This document shows positions 52,922 through 61,453 of a DNA stretch of 64,000 bases, one piece after another; position 1 is the stretch's first letter, and each line of letters begins with the position of its first letter. The notes beneath the pieces are model-generated. The model searched no databases. It had not been told where the DNA came from and saw nothing but the letters and a program-made list of their open reading frames with translations. A program made the translations under genes and the position numbers. The stretch comes from Allorhizobium borbori (GTDB taxonomy: Bacteria > Pseudomonadota > Alphaproteobacteria > Rhizobiales > Rhizobiaceae): assembly GCF_014196535.1 (NCBI RefSeq), contig NZ_JACIDU010000002.1, forward strand, positions 353,578 to 417,577. Direction: 5' to 3'.

Positions 52922-54136
52922 GTGAGTCATACGGATCATTCCACCCCCTTCGCCCTCTCCCGCTCCCAGCCGCTCTGGCAGCGAATGATTGCCGGCTGGG
53001 CGAACCGCCTGCACCACGGCCGACTGACGCTGGTATTCCCGGATGGCCGCGAATTTCACGCCAACGGCGAAGCACAAGGGCCGAGCGCGACACTGCGGCT
53101 GAACAGCGCCGATCCCGTATGGAAACTCGTAAGCAAGGGCAGCCTCGGTTTTGCCGAAGCCTATATGGACGGCCACTGGGAAAGCCCGGACATGACCGCG
53201 CTGCTCGAACTCGCCATCCTCAACGAAGACCGGTTGGGCGATGTTGTCGCGCCGTCTGCAGTGCTGGGCTGGGCCGCACGTCTGCGCCACCGCCTGCGGC
53301 GGAACACCCGCGCCGGCAGCCGCCGCAACATCGCCTTCCACTATGATCTCGGCAACGCCTTCTACAGGCTGTGGCTGGACGAGACGATGACCTATTCCTC
53401 CGCGCTGTACGAGCGCCCCGGCCAATCGCTGAAAGAGGCGCAGGAGGCGAAATACGACCGCATCCTGAACGAGCTTGCCATCGGCCCGGACGACCATGTT
53501 CTGGAAATCGGCTGCGGCTGGGGCGGCTTTGCCGAACGTGCGATCACGAAAACCGGTTGCCGCGTGACCGGCCTGACGCTTTCGAAGGAACAGGCCGATT
53601 TCGCCCGCAAGCGCCTGACCGATGCGGGGCTCGCAGAAAGGGCGGATATCCGCATCGAGGATTACCGCGACGTGAAGGGACGTTTCACCAGGATCGTTTC
53701 CATAGAGATGTTCGAGGCCGTCGGTGAGGAAAACTGGCCAACCTATTTCAACCGCGTCCGCGATCTTTTGACCGAAGGCGGCAAGGCGGTGGTACAGGTG
53801 ATCACCATCGACGAAACGCGCTTCGAAACCTACCGGCGCAGCGCGGATTTCATCCAGACCTACATTTTCCCCGGCGGCATGCTGCCCTCCGTCACCGCGT
53901 TTGAGGCCAGCGCGACAAAAGCCAAGCTGGCCGTATCCGACTGTTTCCGCTTCGGGCGCGATTACGAGCGCACGCTGCTGGCCTGGGACCGTGCCTTCAT
54001 CGCCCATTGGCCGCGCATCGCCCCCATGGGTTTCGATGAACGTTTCTTCCGCATGTGGCGTTACTACCTGCACTATTGCGCCGCCGGCTTCCGCACCGGC
54101 AGGCTCGATGTCGTACAGTTCACGCTGGCGCGGTAA
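52922..54136 (+). CDS. SAM-dependent fatty-acyl methyltransferase (CFA synthase family)
   Basis: The product is 404 residues, probably from a GTG at 52922 that has a strong AGGAGAAAGATC site; the longer open frame to 52805 lies over DUF1365 and is rejected. The SAM-binding motif is HVLEIGCGWGGFAERAI, and upstream is the family block NIAFHYDLGNAFYRLWLDETMTYSSALY. The enzyme methylates double bonds of membrane phospholipid acyl chains, giving cyclopropane or methylated alkene products. In the RpoE context it is more likely a methyltransferase of the UfaM type that starts furan fatty acid synthesis (inference). Confidence 0.88.
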   Translation: MSHTDHSTPFALSRSQPLWQRMIAGWANRLHHGRLTLVFPDGREFHANGEAQGPSATLRLNSADPVWKLVSKGSLGFAEAYMDGHWESPDMTALLELAILNEDRLGDVVAPSAVLGWAARLRHRLRRNTRAGSRRNIAFHYDLGNAFYRLWLDETMTYSSALYERPGQSLKEAQEAKYDRILNELAIGPDDHVLEIGCGWGGFAERAITKTGCRVTGLTLSKEQADFARKRLTDAGLAERADIRIEDYRDVKGRFTRIVSIEMFEAVGEENWPTYFNRVRDLLTEGGKAVVQVITIDETRFETYRRSADFIQTYIFPGGMLPSVTAFEASATKAKLAVSDCFRFGRDYERTLLAWDRAFIAHWPRIAPMGFDERFFRMWRYYLHYCAAGFRTGRLDVVQFTLAR

Positions 54137-54907
54137 TCAGCCCCGCCTGAGCATTTTCGACGTCAGCGTGAAATAAAGCGGATAGGGCAAGAGGCTGAGA
54201 AACTTGAGCGAAAGCGCCATGCGGCGGGGAAAGGCAATCTCGAAGCGCCCGGCTTTGAGGCCCTTGACGATGCGCTCCGCCGCATCCTCGGCGGAAATCA
54301 TGAAGGGCATCGGGAAATCATTGGCGTCGGTCAGAGCCGTCTTGACGAAGCCGGGATTGATGACGCTCAGCCGGACGCCCTTCAACCGCAGTTCCGGCAC
54401 CATCGCTTCGGCCATGGTGATGAGCGCCGACTTCGTGGCACCGTAGACACCGCCACCCGGAAGACCGCCGTATCCGGAAACGGACCCGACCAGCCCGATC
54501 TGCCCCTGCCCGCGCGCGACCATGCGCGGAATGACCGCTTCAAGGCAGTTGCCGGTGCCCATGAGGTTGAGTTCCACCATCCTGCGCATGGCGTCTACAT
54601 CAAAGCGGCTTGGCGTATCGCGCACATAGGTTCCGGCAGCGAAGACGGCAAGCGACACCGGCCCGAGACCTCTTTCGATGGCCGATAGTGTCGCCTGCAC
54701 TCCGTCGCGGTCGCACACATCGAGCGGAAAGGGTTGGATTGTCCCGCCACTTTCGCGTGACAGCGCTCCAAGTTCGCCCGCGCGCCGAGCGCTTGCCGCG
54801 ACCTTCCAGCCGTCCCTCGCCAGCCGAAGCGCCAGCGCCCGGCCAATGCCCGAGCTTGCCCCCGTGATCCACGCAACCTTGTCCTGACGGCTATCTTCGC
54901 AAACCAT
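54137..54907 (-). CDS. SDR-family oxidoreductase near the RpoE locus
   Basis: This 256-residue classical short-chain dehydrogenase has TGASSGIG near residues 15-22, a serine region LVGSVSGYGG and the YGATK catalytic Tyr/Lys motif, followed by INPGFVKTALTDAND. The C-terminus is hydrophobic and basic (FPRRMALSLKFLSLLPYPLYFTLTSKMLRR), suggesting membrane association. Its stop codon touches that of the convergent methyltransferase gene. An SDR of this type belongs to RpoE regulons elsewhere, so a role in lipid modification is plausible. The substrate is unknown. Confidence 0.87.
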   Translation of the reverse strand: MVCEDSRQDKVAWITGASSGIGRALALRLARDGWKVAASARRAGELGALSRESGGTIQPFPLDVCDRDGVQATLSAIERGLGPVSLAVFAAGTYVRDTPSRFDVDAMRRMVELNLMGTGNCLEAVIPRMVARGQGQIGLVGSVSGYGGLPGGGVYGATKSALITMAEAMVPELRLKGVRLSVINPGFVKTALTDANDFPMPFMISAEDAAERIVKGLKAGRFEIAFPRRMALSLKFLSLLPYPLYFTLTSKMLRRG

Positions 54908-54971
54908 GTCGGCACCTCCCGGCTCACATTATCATTGTGATTGATACGCAAGCCGCAGGCGGGTGGATCGC

Positions 54972-56861
54972 TCACCCGAAGGAGGGCAGGAAGACGAGCG
55001 CCAGATGGTAGGTGATGAAGGAGGCTACATAGGCGAGCGCCAGCATGTAGCCGAAGGTGATCCACGCCCACTTGGCGGCCCCGGTTTCGCGGCGGATGAC
55101 GGCAAGTGTCGACATGCATTGCGGCGCGAAAATGTACCAGACGAGGAAGGAGAGCGCGGTCGGCAGGCTCCAGTTGGCCGCGAGAGCCTGCGCCACCTGC
55201 TGCGTCGATTCGCCCGCACCTTCGATGGCATAGACGGTTCCAAGGGCCGCCACAGCCACCTCGCGCGCCGCCATGCCGGGAACGAGCGCAACGCTGATCT
55301 GCCAGTTGAAACCGATCGGTGCCAGCACAGGCTCGATGAAACGGCCGATCGTGGCCGCAAAGCTGTAATAGATGGCGGGCTCCGAAGCCCCTTCCGGCGC
55401 TGCGGGGAAGGAAGCCAGCACCCAGATCAGAACCGACATGGTGAAGATCGTCGTGCCGGCGCGCCGCAGAAACATCTTTGCCCGCATCATGAGATCGAAC
55501 AGCACACTGCGCGCGCGCGGCAGCTTGTAATCCGGCAGTTCCAGCATGAAGGGCGGCGTCGGTTCATTCGGCCAGAAGACATATTTGGCGACGAAGGATG
55601 CGCCAAGCGCACTGACGATGCCCGCCGCATAGAGCCAGAACATCACCAGCCCCTGCAGATTGAAGAGGCCGAGAACCTGCCGCTCTGGAATGAACGCCGC
55701 AATGATGAGCGTATAGACCGGGATGCGCGCCGAACAGGTCATCAGCGGGGCCACGAGAATGGTCGTCAGCCGGTCGCGTCGGTTATCGATTACCCGCGTC
55801 GCCATGATGCCGGGGATGGCGCAGGCAAAGCTCGAGAGCAGTGGAATGAAGGCCCGTCCGTGCAGCCCGGCCTCGCCCATGATGCGGTCCATCAGGAAGG
55901 CCGCCCGCGCCATGTAGCCCAGATCTTCCAGAAGCAGGATGAACAGGAAAAGCACGAGGATCTGCGGCAGGAAGACGACGACACTGCCGACGCCGGCAAT
56001 CGCACCGTCAACGATGAAGCTTTGCAGCAGGCCGGGCCCCAGCAGATCGCTGATACCTGCGCCCAGCAGGCCAAAGCCGGTTTCGATCAGGTCCATGAAA
56101 GGTTGCGCCCAGGAAAACACCGCCTGAAACATGAGGAAAAGCAGGGCAAGCAGGATCAACAGGCCCGCAACGGGATGCAGCAAAACGCTGTCGATGCGGG
56201 TCGTCAATGTATCGGGCTTCGGCGGATGACGCACCGAGCGTGCAATGAGTGCATCCGCCTCCCGCTGGGCGGCGCGCAGATCGGCAACGCCCGGAACGGT
56301 CCAGCGGTTTTCGGTCGCGGCCGGCGCTTGCCCCTCCGCCACTTGGTCAAGCGCTGCCCACAGCCGGTCCATGCCGCCGCGACGCACCGCACTGGCGGAC
56401 ACCACGGGCATGCCGAGATCGGCGGCAAGCCGGCCGAAATCAATTTCGATGCCGCGATAGCGCGCGATGTCGATCATGTTCAGGACCAGCATCATCGGCT
56501 GGCCGGTACGTTTGATTTCCATGACGAGACGGATCGCCGACCGCAGGTTCGTGGCGTCGGCAACCGCCAGAAGCAGGTCCGGTCGTGCCTCCTCTGCCTG
56601 CTGCCCCAGGATCACGTCGCGGGTGATTTCCTCATCCGGGCTGCGGGCGCGCAGCGAATAGGTGCCGGGCAGATCGATGACGGTAAAGCGGTGGCCGCCG
56701 GGCGTCACCGCCGTGCCGGTCTTGTGCTCGACCGTGACGCCGGCATAGTTGCCGACCCTTTGGCGACTGCCTGTCAGGGCGTTGAAAAGCGCCGTCTTGC
56801 CGCAATTGGGGACGCCGACAAGAGCGAGACGGCCGAAGGGCTGCCGGAACATGGTGTTCAT
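54972..56861 (-). CDS. feoB: Ferrous iron transport protein B
   Basis: This 629-residue inner-membrane Fe(II) importer has an N-terminal G-protein domain with G1 GVPNCGKT (16-23), the G3 motif DLPG (63-66) and the G4 NMID. A helical regulatory segment follows, then a polytopic membrane domain with about ten helices including FACAIPGIMATRVI and MTCSARIPVYTLII, which hold the conserved Gate cysteines. It lacks the roughly 70-residue C-terminal extension of E. coli FeoB and there is no feoC gene. It begins five bases after feoA. Confidence 0.95.
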   Translation of the reverse strand: MNTMFRQPFGRLALVGVPNCGKTALFNALTGSRQRVGNYAGVTVEHKTGTAVTPGGHRFTVIDLPGTYSLRARSPDEEITRDVILGQQAEEARPDLLLAVADATNLRSAIRLVMEIKRTGQPMMLVLNMIDIARYRGIEIDFGRLAADLGMPVVSASAVRRGGMDRLWAALDQVAEGQAPAATENRWTVPGVADLRAAQREADALIARSVRHPPKPDTLTTRIDSVLLHPVAGLLILLALLFLMFQAVFSWAQPFMDLIETGFGLLGAGISDLLGPGLLQSFIVDGAIAGVGSVVVFLPQILVLFLFILLLEDLGYMARAAFLMDRIMGEAGLHGRAFIPLLSSFACAIPGIMATRVIDNRRDRLTTILVAPLMTCSARIPVYTLIIAAFIPERQVLGLFNLQGLVMFWLYAAGIVSALGASFVAKYVFWPNEPTPPFMLELPDYKLPRARSVLFDLMMRAKMFLRRAGTTIFTMSVLIWVLASFPAAPEGASEPAIYYSFAATIGRFIEPVLAPIGFNWQISVALVPGMAAREVAVAALGTVYAIEGAGESTQQVAQALAANWSLPTALSFLVWYIFAPQCMSTLAVIRRETGAAKWAWITFGYMLALAYVASFITYHLALVFLPSFG

Positions 56862-56866
56862 GAATT

Positions 56867-57151
56867 CTAGCGCCTTGCGATAATCGCCATGGCTTCGCGC
56901 CGCCGCAAGGCGACGGTCGCGCCATTGACGCGAACGGCGATGGGATCACGCCCGAAAAAGCCTTCATGAAGAATGGCGATCTCTACACCTTCGAGAAAGC
57001 CAAGCTCGATCAACCGACGTTCGATTTCCTCCGGCTGAAGGCTGAGCGCATGCCCCTCGGCATCGATACGATGCACAATGCCGCGAAAACCTCGCGCCGC
57101 CATTCCAAGCGGAAACGCATCTGTTTCTGTCTCGGTGGTCTGAGCGCTCAT
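56867..57151 (-). CDS. feoA: Ferrous iron transport protein A
   Basis: This 94-residue SH3-like cytoplasmic protein assists FeoB. The core RGIVHRIDAEGHALSLQPEEIERRLIELGFLEGVEIAILHEGFFGRDPIAVRVNGATVALRRREAMAIIA is a complete FeoA domain. About 18 residues precede the domain. It is cotranscribed with feoB (5-base gap). Possible control elements lie in the 130 bases upstream. Confidence 0.93.
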   Translation of the reverse strand: MSAQTTETETDAFPLGMAARGFRGIVHRIDAEGHALSLQPEEIERRLIELGFLEGVEIAILHEGFFGRDPIAVRVNGATVALRRREAMAIIARR

Positions 57152-57181
57152 CGGGGTTCTGCTAAAGCGAGGCGGTTATAC

Positions 57182-57257
57182 GGCAGAAATACTGCCTTCT
57201 CCAGCCCCATACAACAGAAAGACGACCGCGGAAATCATGATTTAGTCTAGCAAGACT
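57182..57257. promoter_or_regulatory. Inverted repeats upstream of feoA
   Basis: GGCAG/CTGCC around AAATA (57182-57196) and AGTCT/AGACT around AGCA (57244-57257) lie between feoA and the convergent-side mutarotase gene. Rhizobial feo genes are usually controlled by Irr or RirA, but neither repeat matches the box sequences I remember (TTTAGAA-N3-TTCTAAA for Irr). Listed as unassigned symmetric elements. Confidence 0.35.
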
Positions 57258-57281
57258 GCGACATTTGCTCGCTTTCAAAGC

Positions 57282-57713
57282 TCAGGGGCGGATGACGCCC
57301 TTGCGCAGGATGACATTGCCATAAAGCCGCGGTTCCGATGTCTGGACGATGGTATGCGCCGCACGAACGCGATCGTAAAACACCGGCCCCGCCAGCGGGA
57401 TGACGGCTCGGTCCGGTTCATGTCGCGCGCAGCACGCGACGATCTCGTCGTGGACGGGGTCGAGCCTGCCAGAGGGATCACCTCCGACGGATGCCCTGAA
57501 GATTGCTTCGGGCACGAAATCATCAATGGGCAGAATGCTGAGAATGGCGTTGAGCACCGGAATAAGCGGCAGCCCGTCAAGCCGCACGAGGCGGCGCCCA
57601 TGTTCGAGACCGGGATAATTGCCATCGACCAGCGCGATTTCATCGCCATGACCCATGGCCCTGAGCGTCGCCAGAAGATCAGGTGACAGGATCGGATCAA
57701 GCCCCTTCAGCAT
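57282..57713 (-). CDS. RbsD/FucU family sugar mutarotase
   Basis: The product is 143 residues from the ATG at 57711-57713, which has an AGGAGGTCGCCC ribosome site. The opening MLKGLDPILSPDLLATLRAMGHGDEIALVDGNYPG includes the conserved active-site His (H22) and Asp of the family, and SEPRLYGNVILRKGVI closes it. These enzymes interconvert sugar anomers (ribose in RbsD, fucose in FucU). Its start overlaps the end of the ROK repressor gene by 17 bases, so it is cotranscribed with frcR and probably serves the frc sugar. It is closer to FucU by feel. Confidence 0.85.
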   Translation of the reverse strand: MLKGLDPILSPDLLATLRAMGHGDEIALVDGNYPGLEHGRRLVRLDGLPLIPVLNAILSILPIDDFVPEAIFRASVGGDPSGRLDPVHDEIVACCARHEPDRAVIPLAGPVFYDRVRAAHTIVQTSEPRLYGNVILRKGVIRP

Positions 57714-58944
57714 GGGCGACCTCCTTGAAGAGAACGTTGTGGTCTGTGAGGTAACGGGCGAAGATGGGCAGGCTGGCGCCGCCGACGGCACGCGCCTGCG
57801 GCCCGATCATGCCTTCGATGATCTCGGGAATGACGATACCCTGCAGGTCAAGTTTCCGAACCTCTTCCAGCGTCGCCGTCACGAGCCGCTCGCGCACCCA
57901 TTCGGGGAAGCCGCCATCGATGATCGCAGCCGAAAAATCGATGATGGCGCAGGCGGCGACAATGGCCTGAGCCAGCGCTGCGGCGCTGTCACGGATCCAG
58001 ATTTCCAGCGGCTCGCCAAAATCCACCCATTCCTCCGCAGCGTGCCAGAGCGGTTGGGAATCGATGCCCCTTTCCCGCAACAGGCGCTCCAGCACGAAGA
58101 TCGAGGCAATCTTTACGAGCTGTTTCGTTTCGCCGTCACGATCCCGAACGGGCAACGGAGCGATTGCGCCCGCCGTGCCCGTTCGGCCAACGAAAATCGA
58201 CGAATTCACGACGATACCGCCGCCAATGAAGGAGCCGAGATAAAAATAGACGAAATCGGGAAAGCGTGCGCCCTCGCCGAACACGAGTTCGGCCCCGCAG
58301 GCACTCGTCGCATCGTTCTGGAGATAAACGGCGTAAGGAAAGCGGGCAGCCACGACGGCCTGCAAATCGAAGCCGCGCCAGGCTTCCATCGCCCCTTCCG
58401 GCGCGCCAACCTCGCTTGCCCAGTTCCACAATTCGAAGGGCGCGGCAATGCCGATGCCGGCAATGGCGGCGCGCTGCGCAGCACTCAGTCCGCCTTCGAG
58501 CGCAGTCACGGCCTGTGTTAGAAAATCAAGAATTTCACCGGGAACCGGATAGGCATAGGTGCGATGCTGCTGAAAGCGGATATGGCCGGTAAAATCCATC
58601 AGCACGAGATCGGCGCTGCGGCGACCGATCTTCAGGCCGAAGGAATAGACCGCATCGGGATTGAGATACATGGGAACGGATGGCTGGCCGACCCGGCCGC
58701 GCAGCGGTTCACCGCGCATGAGAAGGCCGTCCTTCTCCAGTGCACGCATGATGACCGACACGGTTTGCGCGGAAAGCCCGGTCAGACGGGCGATCTCGGC
58801 CTTGGAAAGCCCGGCCTGCCGCCGGACAATGGACAGCACGAGGCGCTCATTATAGGCGCGCACCCGCACCTGATTGGCGCCGCCGGGCGAGGCGGAAAAA
58901 GACACAGGTTCGCTGACGCCCTGAACGAGATCGGGCAAGGTCAT
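57697..58944 (-). CDS. frcR: ROK-family transcriptional repressor of the frc genes
   Basis: This 415-residue protein has a winged helix about residues 30-90 (NERLVLSIVRRQAGLSKAEIARLTGLSAQTVSVIMRALEKDGLLMRGEPLRGRVGQPSVP) and then a sugar-kinase-fold ROK domain. The ROK zinc motif CxCGxxGC is missing and the corresponding region reads GRTGTAGAIAPLPV, so sugar sensing cannot rely on that zinc site. It is divergent from frcB, as in Sinorhizobium meliloti. An AT-rich imperfect palindrome over the frcB -35 element is the likely operator. Confidence 0.85.
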   Translation of the reverse strand: MTLPDLVQGVSEPVSFSASPGGANQVRVRAYNERLVLSIVRRQAGLSKAEIARLTGLSAQTVSVIMRALEKDGLLMRGEPLRGRVGQPSVPMYLNPDAVYSFGLKIGRRSADLVLMDFTGHIRFQQHRTYAYPVPGEILDFLTQAVTALEGGLSAAQRAAIAGIGIAAPFELWNWASEVGAPEGAMEAWRGFDLQAVVAARFPYAVYLQNDATSACGAELVFGEGARFPDFVYFYLGSFIGGGIVVNSSIFVGRTGTAGAIAPLPVRDRDGETKQLVKIASIFVLERLLRERGIDSQPLWHAAEEWVDFGEPLEIWIRDSAAALAQAIVAACAIIDFSAAIIDGGFPEWVRERLVTATLEEVRKLDLQGIVIPEIIEGMIGPQARAVGGASLPIFARYLTDHNVLFKEVAHAEGA

Positions 58945-59028
58945 TGGTCGCTCCTCCTTCGACCGGCCAAATATGGTCTTGTTGCAATACCATGTTGGAA
59001 GCCGGGTTCAAGCATGCCATCACGAATT

Positions 59029-59080
59029 AATAAGTCAATTCGATTTATTTATTGACAGACGAATTCACTGGTGCTGTAAT
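59029..59080 (+). promoter_or_regulatory. frcB promoter with overlapping candidate FrcR operator
   Basis: TTGACA (59052-59057) and TGTAAT (59075-59080) are 17 bases apart, a good sigma70-type promoter. An imperfect palindrome, AATAAGTCAAT (59029-59039) and ATTTATTTATT (59043-59053), nine of eleven positions symmetric, runs into the -35. Its AT-rich TTATT arms resemble operators of ROK repressors such as Mlc/NagC. The 248-base intergenic region also gives frcB a leader of about 105 bases. Confidence 0.65.
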
Positions 59081-59192
59081 TTCCGTCGTGGAGGAAGGCG
59101 GGCCAGAGGGTTCGCCCCGGCCAAACCTGGAGGGGTTGAGGCCGCTACCGTGATCCGGAAGACCGGGTTGCGTGATCTTTCGGGAGGAAATC

Positions 59193-60215
59193 ATGAACAA
59201 GACTGTATTCGCAGCCGTGTCGACGCTCGCCCTCGGTGTGGCCTTCGCGGCGCCTGCCTCGGCCGCCGATGTCTCGGCCTGCCTCATCACCAAGACCGAT
59301 ACCAACCCCTTCTTCGTCAAGATGAAGGAAGGCGCGACCACGGCCGCCAAGGAACTGGGCCTCAAACTGAAGTCCTATGCCGGCAAGGTCGACGGCGACA
59401 ACGAAAGTCAGGTTGCAGCGGTCGAAACCTGCATTGCAGACGGCGCCAAGGGCATTCTGATTACACCTTCCGACACCAAGGGCATCGTGCCCGCAGTCAA
59501 GAAGGCCCGCGACGCCGGCCTGTTGGTGATCGCGCTCGACACGCCGCTCGAACCCATCAGCGCTGCTGACATGACCTTCGCCACCGACAATCTTCTGGCC
59601 GGCAAGCTGATTGGCCAGTGGGCCGCCGCAACGCTCGGTGACAAGGCCAAGGACGCCAAGATCGCTTTCCTCGACCTCGCTCCCTCCCAGCCATCGGTCG
59701 ACGTTCTGCGCGATCAGGGTTTCATGATGGGCTTCGGCATCGACACCAAGGATGCCAACAAGATCGGCGATGAAAGCGATCCGCGCATCGTCGGCCACGA
59801 CGTGACGAGCGGCAATGAAGAAGGCGGCCGTTCGGCCATGGAAAACCTTCTCCAGAAGGACCCGACCATCAATGTCGTCTACACCATCAACGAACCGGCT
59901 GCCGCCGGCGCCTATGAAGCCCTGAAGGCCGTGGGCCGCGAAAAGGACGTGCTGGTCGTGTCCGTCGATGGCGGTTGCCCTGGCGTCAAGAACGTGGTTG
60001 GCGGCGTCATCGGTGCCACCTCGCAGCAGTATCCGCTGCTGATGGCCTCCAAGGGTATCGAAGCCATCAAGAAATATGCGGAAACGGGCGCCAAGCCCGA
60101 GGCAACGGCCGGCAAGAACTTCTTCGACACCGGCGTCACCCTCGTCACCGACAAGCCTGCCAAGGGCGTCGAGTCCATCGACACCAAGGCCGGCCTGAAG
60201 AAGTGCTGGGGTTGA
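59193..60215 (+). CDS. frcB: Fructose-type ABC transporter periplasmic binding protein
   Basis: This 340-residue pentose/hexose binding protein (Peripla_BP_4) has a Sec signal ([25 protein letters not shown]) and starts after a GGGAGGAA site. The sugar-contact opening [39 protein letters not shown] and the central [30 protein letters not shown] are typical. Gene order and sequence fit FrcB of rhizobia, which binds fructose and also mannose and ribose. A strong stem-loop follows the stop, so this cistron is probably expressed more than the membrane genes. Confidence 0.92.
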   Translation: MNKTVFAAVSTLALGVAFAAPASAADVSACLITKTDTNPFFVKMKEGATTAAKELGLKLKSYAGKVDGDNESQVAAVETCIADGAKGILITPSDTKGIVPAVKKARDAGLLVIALDTPLEPISAADMTFATDNLLAGKLIGQWAAATLGDKAKDAKIAFLDLAPSQPSVDVLRDQGFMMGFGIDTKDANKIGDESDPRIVGHDVTSGNEEGGRSAMENLLQKDPTINVVYTINEPAAAGAYEALKAVGREKDVLVVSVDGGCPGVKNVVGGVIGATSQQYPLLMASKGIEAIKKYAETGAKPEATAGKNFFDTGVTLVTDKPAKGVESIDTKAGLKKCWG

Positions 60216-60286
60216 TCCAAGCCAACGGGAGGCCTTCGGACGCTTAAGCGTGCCCCCTCCTCCTGCGTCCGATCGCAGCCTGCGAC

Positions 60287-60329
60287 GGCGGCCGGTTTTA
60301 ACGACATGCCCAATGCCAAACCGGCCGCC
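60287..60329 (+). repeat. Intercistronic stem-loop between frcB and frcC
   Basis: GGCGGCCGGTTT (60287-60298) and AAACCGGCCGCC (60318-60329) form a perfect 12-bp stem with a 19-base loop. The pairing extends with GAC/GTC around a one-base bulge. It sits in the 158-base gap after the binding-protein gene. Such structures protect the upstream mRNA from 3' exonucleases or cause partial termination, giving more binding protein than permease. Confidence 0.8.
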
Positions 60330-60373
60330 TGTCGGCCCCATTCAAGCAAACATCGTTTCGGGAGGATTGGACA

Positions 60374-61453
60374 ATGCAGTCCACCAACGCGGCTTCACAG
60401 CCCAGCCAGGAATTCGAGAAGGTGCTGGTCGACAGTTCGACACAAGTGGCATCCTTCGAGCATGAACGCTCACTGACCGAGCGGTTCCAGCATTTTCTGC
60501 ACTCGAGTCCGGCCGCCGTTCCGCTCATCGTGCTGGTTCTGTCGCTGATCGCCTTCGGTGCCATCCTCGGCGGCAAGTTCTTTTCCGCCTTTACCCTGAC
60601 GCTTATTCTCCAGCAGGTCGCCATTGTCGGCATTGTCGGCGCGGCACAGACGCTTGTCATCCTGACCGCCGGCATAGATCTCTCCGTCGGCGCAATCATG
60701 GTTCTCTCCTCCGTGGTCATGGGCCAGTTCACGTTCCGATACGGCCTGCCGGCGGAACTTTCCGTGCTCTGCGGCTTTGCCGTCGGCGCAGCCTGCGGCT
60801 TCATCAACGGCGCCCTTATTGCCTATATGCGCCTGCCGCCCTTCATCGTCACACTCGGCATGTGGCAGATCGTTCTCGCCGCCAACTTCCTCTACTCGGC
60901 CAACGAAACGATCCGCGCCCAGGACATCGAGGCGACCGCCCCCATCCTGCAATTCTTTGGCAACAGTCTTCGCCTCGGCGGTGCAGTGCTGACCTACGGC
61001 GTGATCGCCATGGTGCTTCTGGTTGCCGCCATCTGGTTCCTGCTGAACCGCACCGCCTGGGGTCGCCATCTCTACGCGACCGGTGACGATCCGGATGCGG
61101 CCGAACTTGCCGGCGTGAATGTCAAGCGCATGCTGCTCTCCGTCTACACCGTCTCCGGCCTCATCTGCGCGCTGGCGGGCTGGGCCCTTATCGGCCGCAT
61201 CGGCTCCGTCTCTCCGACCGCCGGCCAGTTCGCCAACATCGAATCCATCACCGCCGTGGTGATCGGCGGCCTCTCCCTCTTCGGCGGTCGCGGCTCCATT
61301 CTCGGCATGCTGTTCGGTGCGCTCATCGTCGGCGTGTTCTCGCTCGGCCTGCGCCTCATCGGCACAGACCCGCAATGGACCTATCTCCTCATCGGTGTCC
61401 TCATCATCGGCGCCGTGGCAATCGACCAGTGGATCAGAAAGGTAGCAGGCTGA
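60374..61453 (+). CDS. frcC: Fructose-type ABC transporter permease
   Basis: This 359-residue membrane protein of the RbsC/XylH class has about eight to ten helices. Recognisable blocks are VILTAGIDLSVGAIMVLSSVV, LYATGDDPDAAELAGVNVKRMLLSVYTVSG and ITAVVIGGLSLFGGRGSILGMLFGALIVG. It homodimerises to form the pore. Its stop shares one base with the frcA start (TGATG). A GGGAGGATTGGAC ribosome region lies upstream. Confidence 0.93.
   Translation: MQSTNAASQPSQEFEKVLVDSSTQVASFEHERSLTERFQHFLHSSPAAVPLIVLVLSLIAFGAILGGKFFSAFTLTLILQQVAIVGIVGAAQTLVILTAGIDLSVGAIMVLSSVVMGQFTFRYGLPAELSVLCGFAVGAACGFINGALIAYMRLPPFIVTLGMWQIVLAANFLYSANETIRAQDIEATAPILQFFGNSLRLGGAVLTYGVIAMVLLVAAIWFLLNRTAWGRHLYATGDDPDAAELAGVNVKRMLLSVYTVSGLICALAGWALIGRIGSVSPTAGQFANIESITAVVIGGLSLFGGRGSILGMLFGALIVGVFSLGLRLIGTDPQWTYLLIGVLIIGAVAIDQWIRKVAG

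Noticed and set aside
54963..56870. A 635-codon open frame on the plus strand, antisense to feoB
   Set aside because: It mirrors a complete FeoB gene with all G-protein motifs. Its translation is Arg/His/Gly/Asp-rich without any domain, the usual shadow of a high-GC gene.
57244..57257. Inverted repeat upstream of feoA as an Irr or RirA box
   Set aside because: It does not match the Irr or RirA box sequences I know; kept only as an unassigned repeat.
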